NCBI RefSeq assembly: GCF_000224145.3
Contig: NW_004190338.2
Span: 243,154 to 307,153, forward strand
Direction of reading: 5' to 3'
Source: Ciona intestinalis
Lineage: Eukaryota > Chordata > Ascidiacea > Phlebobranchia > Cionidae
Length of the DNA stretch: 64,000 bases
The translations under genes and the position numbers were made by a program. Positions within the stretch are counted from its first letter, which is position 1; each line of letters begins with the position of its first letter. Below, piece after piece: positions 45,998 through 64,000 of the stretch. Below the pieces are notes generated by a model, which was given only the letters and a program-made list of their open reading frames with translations, searched no databases and was not told where the DNA came from.

Positions 45998-48979
45998 TTA
46001 GGTTTTGTTGAGCAAGGTTAGGAATTCTTCGCGAGTTTTCGGATCGTCTCGGAAAACGCCAAACATACTGCTAGTCATTGTAGTTGCTCTTGGTTTCTGA
46101 ACACCTCGCATCACCATACACATATGACTGAAAGTAAAATTGATAGTTTATGCGTGTCATAAAACAGTAAAAGCTGGTGCGTGCAAAACGTTCGCCGAAT
46201 ATATGACTGTACCTTTGATATATCTACCACTGTACTCTATAGAAAACTACTTATAACTGCGTATGTATAGCACCGTGGGTGAGATGGATACCGTTAGCGC
46301 ATAATATCCTATAAGTTACCTATAATTGTGTTTTGAACAATTATAAATAACGCTGTTTTACAGTCGTGAGCATGAGGTCACATATTTCTGTAAAATATTC
46401 TTTGTTTACTACCAAATGGGGGGTAAAGAAAGAAACAAGGACCATCTTACCCCGACCTTTTATTTATACGGACACGCTTAGAACATTTACATAAACATAC
46501 CGTTTGTCAAATATATACAGTCAGTCTAAAGCCGCATAAAAATACTTTAAACTTACGATGCTTCAATAACAACAGCCACCCCGGAAGGTTCAATAACCTC
46601 AACGAGTGCAGACGCTATTTGTTTTGTTAGCCTCTCCTGAACCTGCAATCGACGACTGTACATTTCCACGATTCTGCAAAACAAACATAACCTAATCAGT
46701 GTTACACGGATACGTCAAATGCATAGCCTATATATACGGTATGTGACCAGTCTTTTTATACGAAACTAGCGTATTTTTACCCAAGAAATGAGTACTTTAT
46801 GTATGCTATCGTCAAAAAATCCAATTTTCAGATAAAGAGAAAACGTATAGAATGTGGCTGCTTACCTTGCAAGCTTGCTAATTCCTAACACCCTTTTGTT
46901 TGGAATGTATCCGATAGCCACCTGCAAACATACGGAGTTGAAATTTATACACGGCCACACGGCTATATACGGACTATTTCACATGTCTTATATTGAATCA
47001 AAGGTATCAGACCAAAAAGTATTTTGGCCTAAAAATTTATAGTGCTCCACGAATGCGTAAAGTTTATTTAACGAAAGGCCAATTCTGTTTATAAAAATAT
47101 TATGTTGGGGCAAGATGGTCCACGATTTCTTTTTCTTTTACTTTTAGTTAGAAGTTAACAAAAAACATTTGGTGGTAAACAAAGAACTTAAAAAAATTAA
47201 AAAAAAAACTATTCTGTCGACTCCTATAGACCGTTGTTGCTTGTTTAAAAAACGATAAGGATATTAGGATTTTATGTGCTAAGGGCGTCCCGTCTTTCTC
47301 GACCGTACCACACAAACGGTATCCATCTTACCCCACATTACAGTATTTTTTATAATGTTAAGCCAACTTTACCTTTCCAGTAAACGGTACCAAGTGATGT
47401 TCACACATTGAAAACATATCGATGTCTTTAACGATCACAATATCGTCATGATCCTCGTCAAATATTGCCTCATTAACGATCTCTGTTTATAAAGGTTGAC
47501 TTATACGTGACTAATAATGCATTTATAAGGTATACCGTATATCTAGTATTAATTTGATTTGATCAAACAAGTCGTTTATGAATATCATTTTTAAATGTAT
47601 AAACAATAGGGTGGGGAAAGATGGGACACCTCTTTATTCTATTTTCTCGTCGCATTTGGTAGTAAACAAAGAACATTTAAAGAATTATAGATCGGTATCC
47701 TTACAACTCCCACTGACACCTGTTTAAAACGCGATCAGGATATTTAAATATTATGTGCTAAAGGTATCCCATCTTCTCCCAGCTCCCATACTATATAAAT
47801 TCGGATATCATGTAGATAGATTGTGGAAGAGTGTTTAAAAAAGAGTCGTCGCGGTAATAACATTTCATTTTATATTAGTATCAGTTTACTCATTAAATAC
47901 GTTGATCTTTGAGCGTATAAGCCATTATTATCAATTATATAGTCCATGTAATTACCTTGTAAATTTTCATTGTAACCTTTTGTAAAAAACTTAATCGCTT
48001 CTGCCGCTCGTTTTGGTGTTTTAAGAATTCCTTGCCTGTTAACATCTTCTCCAATTTCTTCTAAAATCGATCGAAAAGCACCCTCGAGGCCTTCAAGAAA
48101 AAAGTGTTTAAAAACATTTATGTACATTCAATAGGACTTTCAGGTTTATTTTACTTAAAGACTATTGACTAATTAAGTAATTGAAACAGAAATGTTAGTT
48201 AGAGTATAATTATAATAGATGCGGAATGGCAGCCAACTTTTAACGGACAATTGATTTACACCACAGTCCATAACATTGGCGTTGAGATGTGCTTTGTGAT
48301 TAAATCGCGTCTCTGTACGCCAAAGTAATTAAACAATTGCAAACACGCAAACTGTATGCCCTGTGACGTAATAATGGCACTGACACATATAAGGTTGTTT
48401 CACCTTTATTTAACCACTGCACTAATCGAAATGGAAGTCACGATAAACAAGCACGTTGACAGAGAAAGTTATAAAAAGTGTATAGACGGTCTGAATAATT
48501 AATCGCTACTAAACAGAAACGGGTCGATTAAAGGACCTGTTCGTGTTGTTTTAAGTTTATAATTCTTTAACTGTTTTGAGGATAAAACACTCACGCTAAC
48601 CCAGACAGCAGTGGAACCAAACACACGTTTTTAAGTCGTGATATTTTACGACAAAGGTATACCTTTAGGAATTCACCATTACATGGATTAGTATAAACAC
48701 GTATGAAACGAAAGCATATTAACCAGTATATTGCTTAAACACCCACGTACTCTGCAATATAGTATAGCACGCCTACGATATAAAAAATGTTTGCGATACA
48801 GCTTATAGTGCTAAAGCAGAGCTGTGTTATAGTAATAGATCCAATAACTATAACTTACGGTTATGTTGATTAGAACCATGAGTTTGATTTGAAGCGTTCT
48901 TTGAAGGCCTGGAAAATTCAGTGAAACCGTTTGATGTGGTTTTCGAACCTGCTGCCATGACTGTATCAGCGGTATTCAT
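45998..48979 (-). CDS. GCH1: GTP cyclohydrolase I (222 aa)
   Basis: Catalyses the first step of tetrahydrobiopterin synthesis, GTP to dihydroneopterin triphosphate. Six minus-strand exons: 48979-48859, 48090-47956, 47482-47373, 46921-46866, 46673-46557, 46127-45998 (TAA 45998-46000), giving 669 bases in one frame. The protein has a Ser/Asn-rich N-terminal extension of about 40 residues, then [90 protein letters not shown] and [17 protein letters not shown]. The zinc-ligand region CEHH and the later Cys in HMCMVMRG are present. An acceptor-like AACAG lies about 10 bases upstream of the ATG, implying a 5' noncoding exon or spliced leader. It is divergent from MIOX. Confidence 0.96.
46271..46464 (+). 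mobile_element. TIR element, GGACCATC subtype, in a GCH1 intron
   Basis: Duplicate of the copy at 42970. Left GGGTGAGATGGATACCGTTA, core GTGTTTTGAACAATT, right GGACCATCTTACCCCGACC. Confidence 0.75.
47100..47345 (-). mobile_element. Composite of two TIR-family copies in a GCH1 intron
   Basis: Begins with a GGTCC-subtype end (TTGGGGCAAGATGGTCCACG), then a second AACAAAGAACTTAAAAAAAT body and an end GGGCGTCCCGTCTTTCTCGA. A final GGTATCCATCTTACCCCACA closes the first element. This looks like one element inserted in, or recombined with, another. Confidence 0.65.
47606..47795 (-). mobile_element. ~190 bp TIR element in a GCH1 intron
   Basis: Ends TAGGGTGGGGAAAGATGGGA and GGTATCCCATCTTCTCCCAG. Internal TCTATTTTCTCGTCGCATTT and AAAACGCGATCAGGATATTT. 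Confidence 0.85.
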
Positions 48980-50616
48980 ATTTTAGACCTGTTAATTAAA
49001 AACATGCTGGTTCATAAAATAGGTATATGGTCTACACTCTACAATATCTAGACTTCGCATAAACCTAACGTTTAGATTTCCAGCTAACTTCGCTTTTTTG
49101 ATACAACGCTAAATTTTTACCGCCAAGTTTACGCAGGTTTCGCTGAGGTACTGAACCGAAAACACACTTATAACTGGGTCACGCACTTGTTCACTGGTTT
49201 TATAACCGCACGACTTATGAGTAACCTGTCCATCTCTACGTCAGCAATAACCAAGTAAAACAAAATCCAAACAGCTAGATGGTACAGTATACGGCTTGTT
49301 ATAAAATCAATATAGTTCCTCAAATAACGTCCAAAGCAAATCTAGTATAGATTAAATGCAAACAAGACGTCACCCCATGTGTTATACAAGCACTGCTGGA
49401 CTGACTACCGCTATTTCTCCAATATCAGGTGTACATCTACCATCTGCGCGTGACGCGTTTTGTTTTCATTTTACGTCACTGCTGTCTCTTACTGCTGTGC
49501 AATAACAACGCAATCACGGTACGTATTACGTAGTGCTACAAATTATAACTGCATTATACAAAAGTGTTTTGATGGTCGTGTCAACTGACAATAAATAAAC
49601 GCCAGTTGGCAGTTTCTGTTATTTACTATAAATATACATCCCTTGCACACTGTACACGTTAAACATGAAATGTTACGTTTTGTGAAAGTTATGATTTAAA
49701 ATAAATTAATAGTAAAAGGATATTTTTCAATTTTAAAGTGGATGATGGCATTCCTAGATTCATAATCATATAACCAATTCTTTTAAAACGACTTGTCAAC
49801 TACCTTGTAAGAATTAATACGTTCCGCATTTATTTGTACAAAACATGCCAGCCAAAAATTGTCAGTCAGGTCACTTTTTGGACTAATATAAATGTTTCAC
49901 TTTGCTAGCGTTTACTTATAATGTTATAATATCAATTCCCGTACAGTTAAATTTTGACAAAACTTAAGGACATTTTTAACAGTTACGTTCAAGCAACTAG
50001 AAACGTTTAAAGTAGCGTACTTCTATAATTCCCATGTTGACTAATATCATACTTTTGTTTTATAAAGCCATGTCGATGTTGCGTCATCCGCGAATATGAC
50101 TGGGCAAAATGTCGGAGCACGCCCATTTGCGGTGAGCCAATCGCTGCTTCTGTGCAACATCACAACAACAAAAAAGGTTATAAGACTGTGTGACGTCACA
50201 ATTACAACCCGAATAGAAGCGCGCGTGACATCGACCAATAAAACAAACAAGTAACTTAGTTTTGGTTTAACGTCTTTCAATATTTTTAAAAAGCTAGTAT
50301 TTATAATTTGTTGAAACAATATGCCGTCGGCGCCTTTCTCAAGTACAGTGTAAATATTTGAATTTGAAATACTGTTTTGTAAAAAGGCGAAGTTAAGGGC
50401 TAGATGACTGGCAATTTCAGGTCGACTGGTTCGCAGTTGTTGTGCCTGACGTACAGTAAGGTTTCTTTACAATATTTAGAATTTTTGTTGTACACCTATT
50501 AAATTTGCTGTACACCAATCTAGTGCCTTTTAACGATAAAACATAAATTAGGTATTGAAGTGGCGTTCGTAATATTTCTACACAGCTCGTTACAGTGGAG
50601 TGAAATTTTATACAAG
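48980..50616. other. Divergent intergenic region between GCH1 and MIOX
   Basis: About 1.6 kb separates the two start codons, so both promoters should be here. I see no clear TATA boxes. A TGACGTCA palindrome (CRE-like) occurs at 50191-50198. No protein-coding frame is convincing. Confidence 0.5.
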
Positions 50617-53600
50617 ATGGCGGTTAGTTTAAAATATTGATTTCTTTCGTTTTGCCTGAAGCAAAATTATCCAATTGTACCATGACCTGTCCTATAACAT
50701 CTAAATACAATTACCTTCAAATTTAGTAGCAAATACTAGTAATGGAGAAGACACCAGTGTATTTAAATTTACCTTTAAATCTGAGCTTACTTTTTGCTTA
50801 CCTATATTTAAAGGCGCCTAGAAACTGTATTAACTAAATTTTTATACTTAAATTCAAGGCGCACGTGTTTGTTTTGTTTGTTCATTGAACAAATCATGTC
50901 ATTGTCCATTACATAAAGCGCTGCTGAATTCTGCGTCATCTTTAGCATTTCCTGTATATAATCATATTATGTTAAACCAGGAAACTGTAAGCACGTTTTG
51001 CTTGGCTTAAATCGAGTACGCAAATGGTTATTGCGTCCGCCCCGTTTTATTGTAACGATAGAACTTATAATCTGCCATATTATACACAACGTCGTCAGTT
51101 ATAATATATAGTGGGGTGGGGGAAATGGAACACCTTTAGTACAGAGGTATCTAAATACCCTGATGTTTTAAACAATTAACAACGGTATGGGAGTCGTAAG
51201 AATACAGTTTTATAATTCTTTAAATGTTCTTTGTTTACTACTAAATGGGACGAGTAAATAGAATGAAAAATGTCCCATCTTTACCCACCCTACTATATAA
51301 TTTAGCCAGTTATATTAAATAGAAGTTAGTCCGTCAGTAATATATTCATTATATTCTACTTCATAGACAACAACATTGGAAAATACGACCGTAATAACCG
51401 ATGCGTTTAAATACAAGAACGACTGCGATAGAGAAGGATTTCGAGACTTCTCAACGGTAATATTATAATGTATAGTATTGTGGGGAAGATGAATATCTTT
51501 AGCACATAATATTCCGATTTTTCGAATCATGTTTCCACAATTATACGTTTATATAATTCTGTAACTTTTCCTTGTTTACTACCAAATAGGAAGATAAAAG
51601 AGAATGAAAACATTTTACAGAAACTACTATATCCAGTTGTGTTACTGTAACTGTATATAACTTTTAGATTGAATCATTTTATTCAGGAAGGCCAACGGTT
51701 CGATATCGTATACAACACATACGTCAAAATGCATACGAACCAATGCGTTGATTTTGTTCGTAGAAAGGTAAGTTACTGTTTCTACGAAATATTTAAATAT
51801 ACACACTGTTACTGTATTCAATAAGAAAATAAAAACTCTTTTTGCCCGGATTCATAGGGGATTTAAAATATATTAGGTCGGAGTAAAATATTCTATGTGT
51901 TTGTTCTCTGTTATCGACTTATTTGGTAGTAAACAAACAAAAGTTGAATGCAAGAATGAATCTTTTTTTATCAATAAGCGTGTTTCAACAACTGCTGTTT
52001 TACTGTTACTACCTGGCATTTTTTCAACTCTCTTGTTCTACGTTATCTTGACCGAAGAGACGAAATAATATCATTCATTTAGTTACAGAATTACTTAACC
52101 GTATCCCACGCTCATAAAATAGGTTTGCTTAGGGTTATCAACAGATTGGAAAATGTGGGGTGTAAGAGCTAATGGTATTTATTTTACCCCGCAGTTCTGT
52201 ATCCAAAACTCAAGAAAATTTTTTGTGGTTGCAAAATTAAATTTAGAGAGATAGTTAGGGGAATTTTAGGTTTTTCCAATCTGTTGATAACCCTGAGCAT
52301 ACCATATGTTTTTATTACACACAGCAAGACGAATGGTTAAAGTTCAACCATGGTGAATTCACGATTATGGAGGTTCTGGATCTTCTTGATGGATTTGTTG
52401 ATGAAGCTGATCCAGATGTAAATATTGGTGGATAGTTTTTTGACTGACCTGTGGCTTATACAGTACAAATGCAGCGCACCACTGCAGTTTATTGTGGGTG
52501 CTATGTCCCTGGGAAAAAAAAACTTAACTGCAATTGCTTCAACCTAGTGATTCTTTGTTGGTTGTTCAATTTGAAAGGCATATACTAAAAAATGAAAAAT
52601 GTCCTAAAAATGATAACCAAAAAAGTTACACAATTCGTAAAGTAACTCGTAAGCGGGAGTTATATAGAAACAGAAGAGCACTCGTGTTATGACGAGTGCT
52701 GATGTAGTTGCCCGTCACGCGATGGTAAATAAGTTACGTCAATTTATTTAATTATATATAAAGGTGTCGTATTGAAGTATAGTAGGATGAGGGAAGATGA
52801 AACACTTTGTTGGAAGAGACATTTTAATTTTTTTTACGGAGACCCATTCAAACACTTTTTACGGATCCCCATTTAAATTATATTCGACAGTAGTATAAAG
52901 CCAGTGAAATCTTTCAGTCTGCGAGTGTGAACGTTTAATAGTTTCATGCAGGCTTCATAAAACAACCTTATACGTATTTCGTACAGTTTAATTTTGTCTC
53001 ATAAAACTAGTTTTAGTTTTGTGAAAAAACGAATATATAAACATAAAGAAAAATTAATTTTTGATAAAAACAACAAAAAATATTGGTTTAAAGTTATATA
53101 TATAAAGTTTACATGGCAAACAAACTATAGCCGGTTAAATTTGTTTTAAAAACTATAGCATGCAGTAGGGCAAGGAGAAGAATATATAAGCTTGATTTTC
53201 AAGGCGTACAGTATTATTACGTGTTATTTACGTGTATTCCTAATAATAAATACACGTATTAATTAAAATTACCAATGATTTTAAAATGTCCTGTCTTATC
53301 CTGTGTATTTTTAAATTTGAAAAATTTAACCGGTTGTGCGAATCGGTAAATAACTTCTTGGGTGTTTTAATATATTTTATTGAATTTTGTCAGTTAATAA
53401 ACGAATGATATATATAGTACTAATTCGTGGGTATTACCCAAAACCCGCCATCTATTTTGATTTTGGAAATATTTGGCAATATGTGCCTAAGTGCTGTCCC
53501 ATCTTCCACCATTGTACTGTATAGGCCGTACCAATTTCTTGCTTATACCAATGCTAAATACTACACTTAAACCTACACACTACATAAAGGTTGATTTCCC

Positions 53601-56137
53601 GAATTCGTTCCATGCATTTCAAACAGCAGAAGGTCTGCGCAAGGATCATCCTGATAAAGGTTGGTATTTAATTATTTTTCTACACACGGGACGATCATTT
53701 CTCTTTTTAAATATGCATCACTGAATGAATGGCCTATCTACCCTACCGTACCTTTGTGTTTAAACATTACAGACCTTTTTACGTGTTGTAGGGTGGGTGA
53801 AGATGGGACACCTTCAGCACATAATATCCAAATGTCCTGATCGTGTTTTAAACAATTAACGGTCTATGGGAGTCATGAGAGTATGGTTTTATAACTCATT
53901 AAATTTTCTTTGTTTATAATTAAATGGGACAGGAAATATAGTTAAAAGGTGTCCCATCTCCCCCCACCCTACTGTACATTGTTTTTAACTAATCTTAAAA
54001 AATTGTCTTCATGTAGATTGGATGCATCTCTGTGGTTTGGTCCATGACTTAGGAAAAGTGATGGGTGTTTGGGGAGAGAAACAATTCTGTACAGTTGGCG
54101 ACACCTTCGTAGTTGGGGCAGAGTTTCCCCCGTCTATTGTTTACAGGGATTCGACATTTGGAAGCAACCCGGACCTGAACGACCCTAGATACAAGTAAGC
54201 TTGGTATACTATATTATATATATATAGTAGGGTGGGGGAAGATGGAACACCTTAAGAACATACTACCCAAATATTCTTATCGTGTTTTAAATTTAACAGC
54301 GGTCTAGAGGAGAGTCGTGAGGATATACGGTTTAATAATTCTTTGAATGTTTTTCGTTTAGTACTAAATGGAACGAGAAAATATAATGAATAGGTGTCGG
54401 ATCTTTCCTACCCTACTGTAATAAAGTTAAGCCCTTTAATTTGATTGTAATTTATAGGCAATAAGAAATAGAAAGTTTTCTTTTCAGTGCAATTTATTAC
54501 AAGTACTTGTTTGACCTTACGTTTCCAAACACACTGCAAACATAAATTGATCTTTAACACCAAGACCGTTTAAATTACACGAAGGCAAAAGTTTAATCAC
54601 ACTTGCCCCGTTAACTAAGTCAATATTCGTTGTTTAAACTGATCGTTTGATTAACGCTTATGTACGTCATACACACATGCGGTTTATTTTAGCTGTAAAC
54701 TCATATATTCGGTGTTTAATATATTTTATGAAATGATAAAAGCAAACTACACTTCTGTGTTAAAATTAAAAGCCTCTTTGTTTTAATTAAGCACAAAGTA
54801 CGGCATGTACGAACCAAACTGCGGCCTCGACAATGTCCTGATTTCCTGGGGCCATGACGGTAAGATATTTGCTTTACCTTTTACATACTGAATATGTGTT
54901 GGTATGCCTTGTTGCAAACATGTAAGAATGTTTGCCAGTTAAACAATGCTTAGTCACGGCGCTTATGATACAAATAGTCACGTATACATTTTGCATTGAA
55001 AGTTAATTAGCAGTGTATTAATTCTTACCCAGTCTCTTCTTTAGGGCGCATAAATTGGTAGCTTTTACAATGTAGCTCTAAAGTTTCTAAGACGAGGCAT
55101 GTTGTAAAACCCGGTGGTTTTAAGGCCAAAGTCGGCCTATCAAGACGCATAGTTTTCGTAATAGCTATACCGGTTCTAGGCTATATCCCCCAGGCGTTTT
55201 CCCACCGGCGATTCCCCCCCCCCCGGCTATTTCCCACCCAGCTACTTCCCAGNCGTGACTATTCCCCCCGGCTATTTACCCACAGTGACTATTCCCCCCC
55301 TGACTATTCCCCCCGGCTAATTCCAACCGGCTATTTCCCCCCGTGACTATAGTCATGTGGGGAAAGAGCCGATGGGGAATAGTCACGGGGGAAATAGCCA
55401 GGGGAAGTAGTCATTGGGGGGAAATAGCCGGTTACGTGGTATACCTGTGTTAGTTTAGTTCTTTCAACCGTTTATCTGAAATTACAGAGTACATGTACCA
55501 AGTTCTAAAGCATAACAAGTCCACGCTTCCGGAAGAGGCAATGTACTGCATCCGATTTCACTCCTTTTATCCCTGGCACACTGGAGGAGACTACGATCAT
55601 CTTTGCTCTGAAAAAGACCAAAAGATGATGAAATGGATAAAACTATTCAAGTATGTCCGTTGTCGTCTATTCGGTATATATTTGTGATTCCCAATTTACA
55701 TTTCCATCTTATAAAGGGGTGTCAATTTTATAAGGCGTATCCTATAACACTTAGGTTTTAAAGTAGGACAAAAACGAAAGTTTTAGAATGGCTAAAGACA
55801 CAACGCTGTGGTGACGAGTTGCAAAAATTGCTGCTCCTACGCAGCCTTCCATTTTTTAGCCTATAATATCGGTATTACGCTTCGGTGGCGACGTAGTCGC
55901 ACCAAACAAATTCCTAACGGAGCATAACAAATCGATTTAATCGGTTATAAAACAAATTCACTGCATACCAGTATGTATTTCATATATTTTCATACAGCTT
56001 AACATTCTGATAACTGTTTCCTTTACAGCAAGCACGACCTGTACACGAAATCTCCCGATTTTCCAAATATTGATGAAATCAAACCGTATTATCAGTCACT
56101 AATTGATAAGTACATGCCGGGAAAGCTAAAGTTTTAG
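50617..56137 (+). CDS. MIOX: Myo-inositol oxygenase (about 285 aa)
   Basis: Non-haem di-iron enzyme that cleaves myo-inositol to D-glucuronate, the first step of inositol catabolism. Exons: 51367-51456, 51687-51767, 52325-52417, 53590-53659, 54017-54194, 54792-54859, 55488-55650, 56029-56137 (TAG 56135-56137), all in phase. The proposed start exon 50617-50622 (ATG GCG, then GTTAGT) is a guess. It gives 285 residues, the usual length in vertebrates, but other upstream exons are possible. Iron-ligand regions are all present: FHAFQTAEG, LVHDLGKVMG, SWGHDEYMYQ, RFHSFYPWHTGGDY and NKHDLYTKSPD. The introns hold several TIR elements, a foldback repeat array (55176-55432) and one single-base N (55253). 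Confidence 0.94.
51109..51297 (+). mobile_element. ~190 bp TIR element, MIOX region
   Basis: Ends TAGTGGGGTGGGGGAAATGG and TGTCCCATCTTTACCCACCC, with TAACAACGGTATGGGAGTCG inside. It lies about 70 bases upstream of MIOX exon 51367. Confidence 0.85.
51474..51630 (+). mobile_element. Decayed TIR element
   Basis: GTGGGGAAGATGAATATCTT then TAGCACATAATATTCCGATT and CCTTGTTTACTACCAAATAG. The right terminus is lost. MIOX intron. Confidence 0.6.
52126..52299. repeat. Inverted repeat with ~28 bp arms
   Basis: TTAGGGTTATCAACAGATTG at 52130-52149 (arm 52126-52153) is matched in reverse complement at 52271-52299 (CCAATCTGTTGATAACCCTG). The ~115 bp loop contains remnants of a TIR-element end (TATTTTACCCCGC). 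The right arm is 25 bases from MIOX exon 52325. Confidence 0.75.
52615..52760 (-). mobile_element. SINE-like repeat fragment in a MIOX intron
   Basis: AAAGTAACTCGTAAGCGGGA, GCACTCGTGTTATGACGAG, GTTGCCCGTCACGCGATGG, then AAGTTACGTCAATTTATTTA: the reverse complement of the left half of the family. Confidence 0.65.
52779..53522. mobile_element. Possible ~740 bp element with TIR-family termini
   Basis: Left end AGTAGGATGAGGGAAGATGA and right end TGTCCCATCTTCCACCATTG resemble the two termini of the ~190 bp family in the correct opposing orientation. The usual interior is absent and is replaced by about 690 bp of unrelated AT-rich DNA without a coding frame. It could be a longer family member, an old copy with an insertion, or chance placement of two half-elements. 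Confidence 0.4.
53788..53974 (+). mobile_element. ~187 bp TIR element in a MIOX intron
   Basis: Ends TAGGGTGGGTGAAGATGGGA and GGTGTCCCATCTCCCCCCAC; interior AGCACATAATATCCAAATG and TGTTTTAAACAATTAACGG. Confidence 0.87.
54225..54420 (+). mobile_element. ~195 bp TIR element in a MIOX intron
   Basis: Ends TAGGGTGGGGGAAGATGGAA and GGTGTCGGATCTTTCCTACC; interior ATCGTGTTTTAAATTTAAC and GAGAGTCGTGAGGATATACG. It starts about 30 bases after the donor of exon 54017-54194. Confidence 0.85.
55176..55432. repeat. Foldback minisatellite in a MIOX intron
   Basis: The left arm contains imperfect tandem units of GGCTATTTCCCCCC and GTGACTATTCCCCC. The right arm has the same units in reverse complement (GGGGAATAGTCACGGGGG, GAAATAGCC). 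The centre is the palindrome GACTATAGTC at 55345-55354. The array could form a long hairpin, which may explain the single N at 55253. Confidence 0.85.
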
Positions 56138-56925
56138 ATGTTAGGCTACTGATGTGCGCCTTGTTTTTGCAAATGCTGCATTATATGTAGAAAAAGACTA
56201 TTCGCGCTGCTTTTGCTATTGCATGACATTCATGCTGCTTTATTGCGATGCAATAATTATGTAGTTGCGGTCAAATTTTCATTCTGTATATATTATTAGC
56301 TTGCTAGTTTTCGCCATCTGACTGTACCGAATTATTGTGAGACCGCATACTGTAGTTACAACTCGTCTTAAATTTATGCAAATGTTTAAAAATATTAGAA
56401 TATATATATATATTAGGATTTTCATTCTTTTTTCGTCCCATTTGATTGTAAATAAAGTACACTTAAAAAACCGTACTCTCGCGACTCCGATTTATGGTTG
56501 TTAACTGTTTAAAACACGATCAGGGTATTTGAACGGTATCTGTTAAAGGTGTATTATCTTTCCCCACAGTACAATATTTGACTGGTGCACAACTTTAGTA
56601 TACACGATTAGAGTATTTATAATTAAATAAATGGATTTAACCTATATACGTTTGTAGTCACTATAAGGTTATATAAATTCACTTAAAGAAGTTGTTGGAC
56701 AAAATGGTACATCTGGTCTAAATTTTTAGCGCAACTCTCCACAATGTTTACACAGATGCAGTTCGAACAAAATTTTCATAAACCAAGTTTGAAGTGGACA
56801 CTTCTACTTTGCGTTGCGCCATATACCGCCAATAGGGTAATTTTGTGAAAGAGCTGTAGCATTACAAACAAACAAAGTGTATAGATTGGTTATACGTGCT
56901 ATATAAAAACTGTTTTGAAAGGAAA
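56138..56925. other. Short interval between MIOX and the CUB-EGF gene
   Basis: Holds the MIOX 3' UTR, one TIR element (56412-56573) and the promoter of the next gene on the same strand. A candidate AATAAA for MIOX lies at 56626-56631, and another lies within the element. Confidence 0.5.
56412..56573 (-). mobile_element. TIR element lacking its left terminus
   Basis: TTTTCGTCCCATTTGATTGT, CTCGCGACTCC, GTTTAAAACACGATCAGGGT and the right end GGTGTATTATCTTTCCCCAC. The left end is missing. Confidence 0.7.
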
Positions 56926-63429
<6,504 letters not shown>

Positions 63430-63483
63430 TTAAACGGGATGCAGAAGCCACTTTACATTTTGACAAGATATATATGCCAATTT

Positions 63484-63489
63484 AATAAA
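63484..63489 (+). terminator. Polyadenylation signal of the CUB-EGF gene
   Basis: AATAAA 55 bases after the stop codon at 63427-63429, followed by a T-rich stretch (GATTTTTGCTGTTG). Good position for a short 3' UTR. Confidence 0.65.
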
Positions 63490-64000
63490 CGATTTTTGCT
63501 GTTGAGCGATTCTTGATTATCTACTTACTGTGTAAAAGCGAGTCATTAAGCGCTTTTATACAAATATACGTATCTCTGATCAATTACTATTGCGGACGCC
63601 TTAGACTCGTCAATGCAAAACGGAATAAATCAAATTATACGCATTTGCCAATGCTGTCAACAGATGAATTGCATTTTAAGAAATAAAAACAGGAATAAAA
63701 TACCTTTTTAAATTGTTCACGACAAGCCTCCAGCCAATGCTGGTGGGTTTCTACTTGATAGATAAGAAACCCTTGTAGATTATTTTTCAAACAGATAAAA
63801 AAGAAGAAACCCTAACCTAAGTGTACCATGGCCTACTAAAGATATCTTTAGTAGGCCATGAGTGTACATATGCATACAAAAAAAGGAGTATAACGTACAA
63901 ATAAACAAACAAAACGTTCACTAAAAAGTAAATGAGATCTATCAAATTTTCGCGCGGTTTACAATGGTTTGTTTGAAGCAGAGCCAGCTCCAGTTTCGCC
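63490..64000. other. Intergenic DNA at the window end
   Basis: No coding frame supported. It contains the perfect 34 bp palindrome at 63827-63860. Confidence 0.5.
63827..63860. repeat. Perfect 34 bp palindrome without a spacer
   Basis: CATGGCCTACTAAAGAT is followed directly by its exact reverse complement, centred on GATATC. GTGTAC occurs just outside on both sides in direct orientation. It could be a relic of fused element ends or a cruciform-forming site. Confidence 0.9.

Overview
This window is animal genomic DNA from a tunicate, most likely a Ciona species. The reasons are compact genes with short introns and AT-rich intergenic DNA, and more than twenty copies of a ~190 bp terminal-inverted-repeat element ending in a GGTGGGG-type terminus that I associate with Ciona MITEs. 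The encoded proteins are chordate-like: GTP cyclohydrolase I, myo-inositol oxygenase, dynein intermediate chain, RPS15A. The sequence is a draft assembly with N gaps of 50, 500, 50, 50 and 125 bases. All gene models below were built by reading exons and splice sites by eye and checking that exon phases join.

Layout from left to right. The first coding exon of ribosomal protein S15A (minus strand) lies at 596-728 beside an assembly duplication. A gene-poor, repeat-rich stretch runs to 8.6 kb. At 8594-18402 (+) there is a 20-exon gene for a 1111-residue type I membrane protein. Its modules are a signal peptide, a domain starting with His that resembles a copper 'His-brace' (LPMO-like) module, two EGF-like domains, a DOMON domain interrupted by a proline/glutamate repeat, a second DOMON, a SEA domain with a self-cleavage-type motif, and a membrane helix. 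At 20681-23127 (+) there is an essentially intronless nucleotidyltransferase-fold/helical-repeat gene with one apparent frameshift. At 24646-32627 (-) there is a 15-exon kelch gene with two BTB domains and a BACK domain. At 34684-44934 (-) lies the cytoplasmic dynein 1 intermediate chain gene, and at 45998-48979 (-) GTP cyclohydrolase I. Myo-inositol oxygenase follows at about 50617-56137 (+). The last gene, at 56926-63429 (+), encodes a CUB / 17 x EGF / CCP / transmembrane protein of 968 residues.

A second, incomplete copy of the last three GTP cyclohydrolase exons sits between two gaps inside the dynein gene. It is probably a misplaced second haplotype. The genes do not form an obvious pathway cluster. 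GCH1 and MIOX are divergently transcribed from a shared ~1.6 kb interval, and two surface proteins built from shuffled extracellular modules sit near the two ends. No tRNA, rRNA, CRISPR array or intact transposase was seen.
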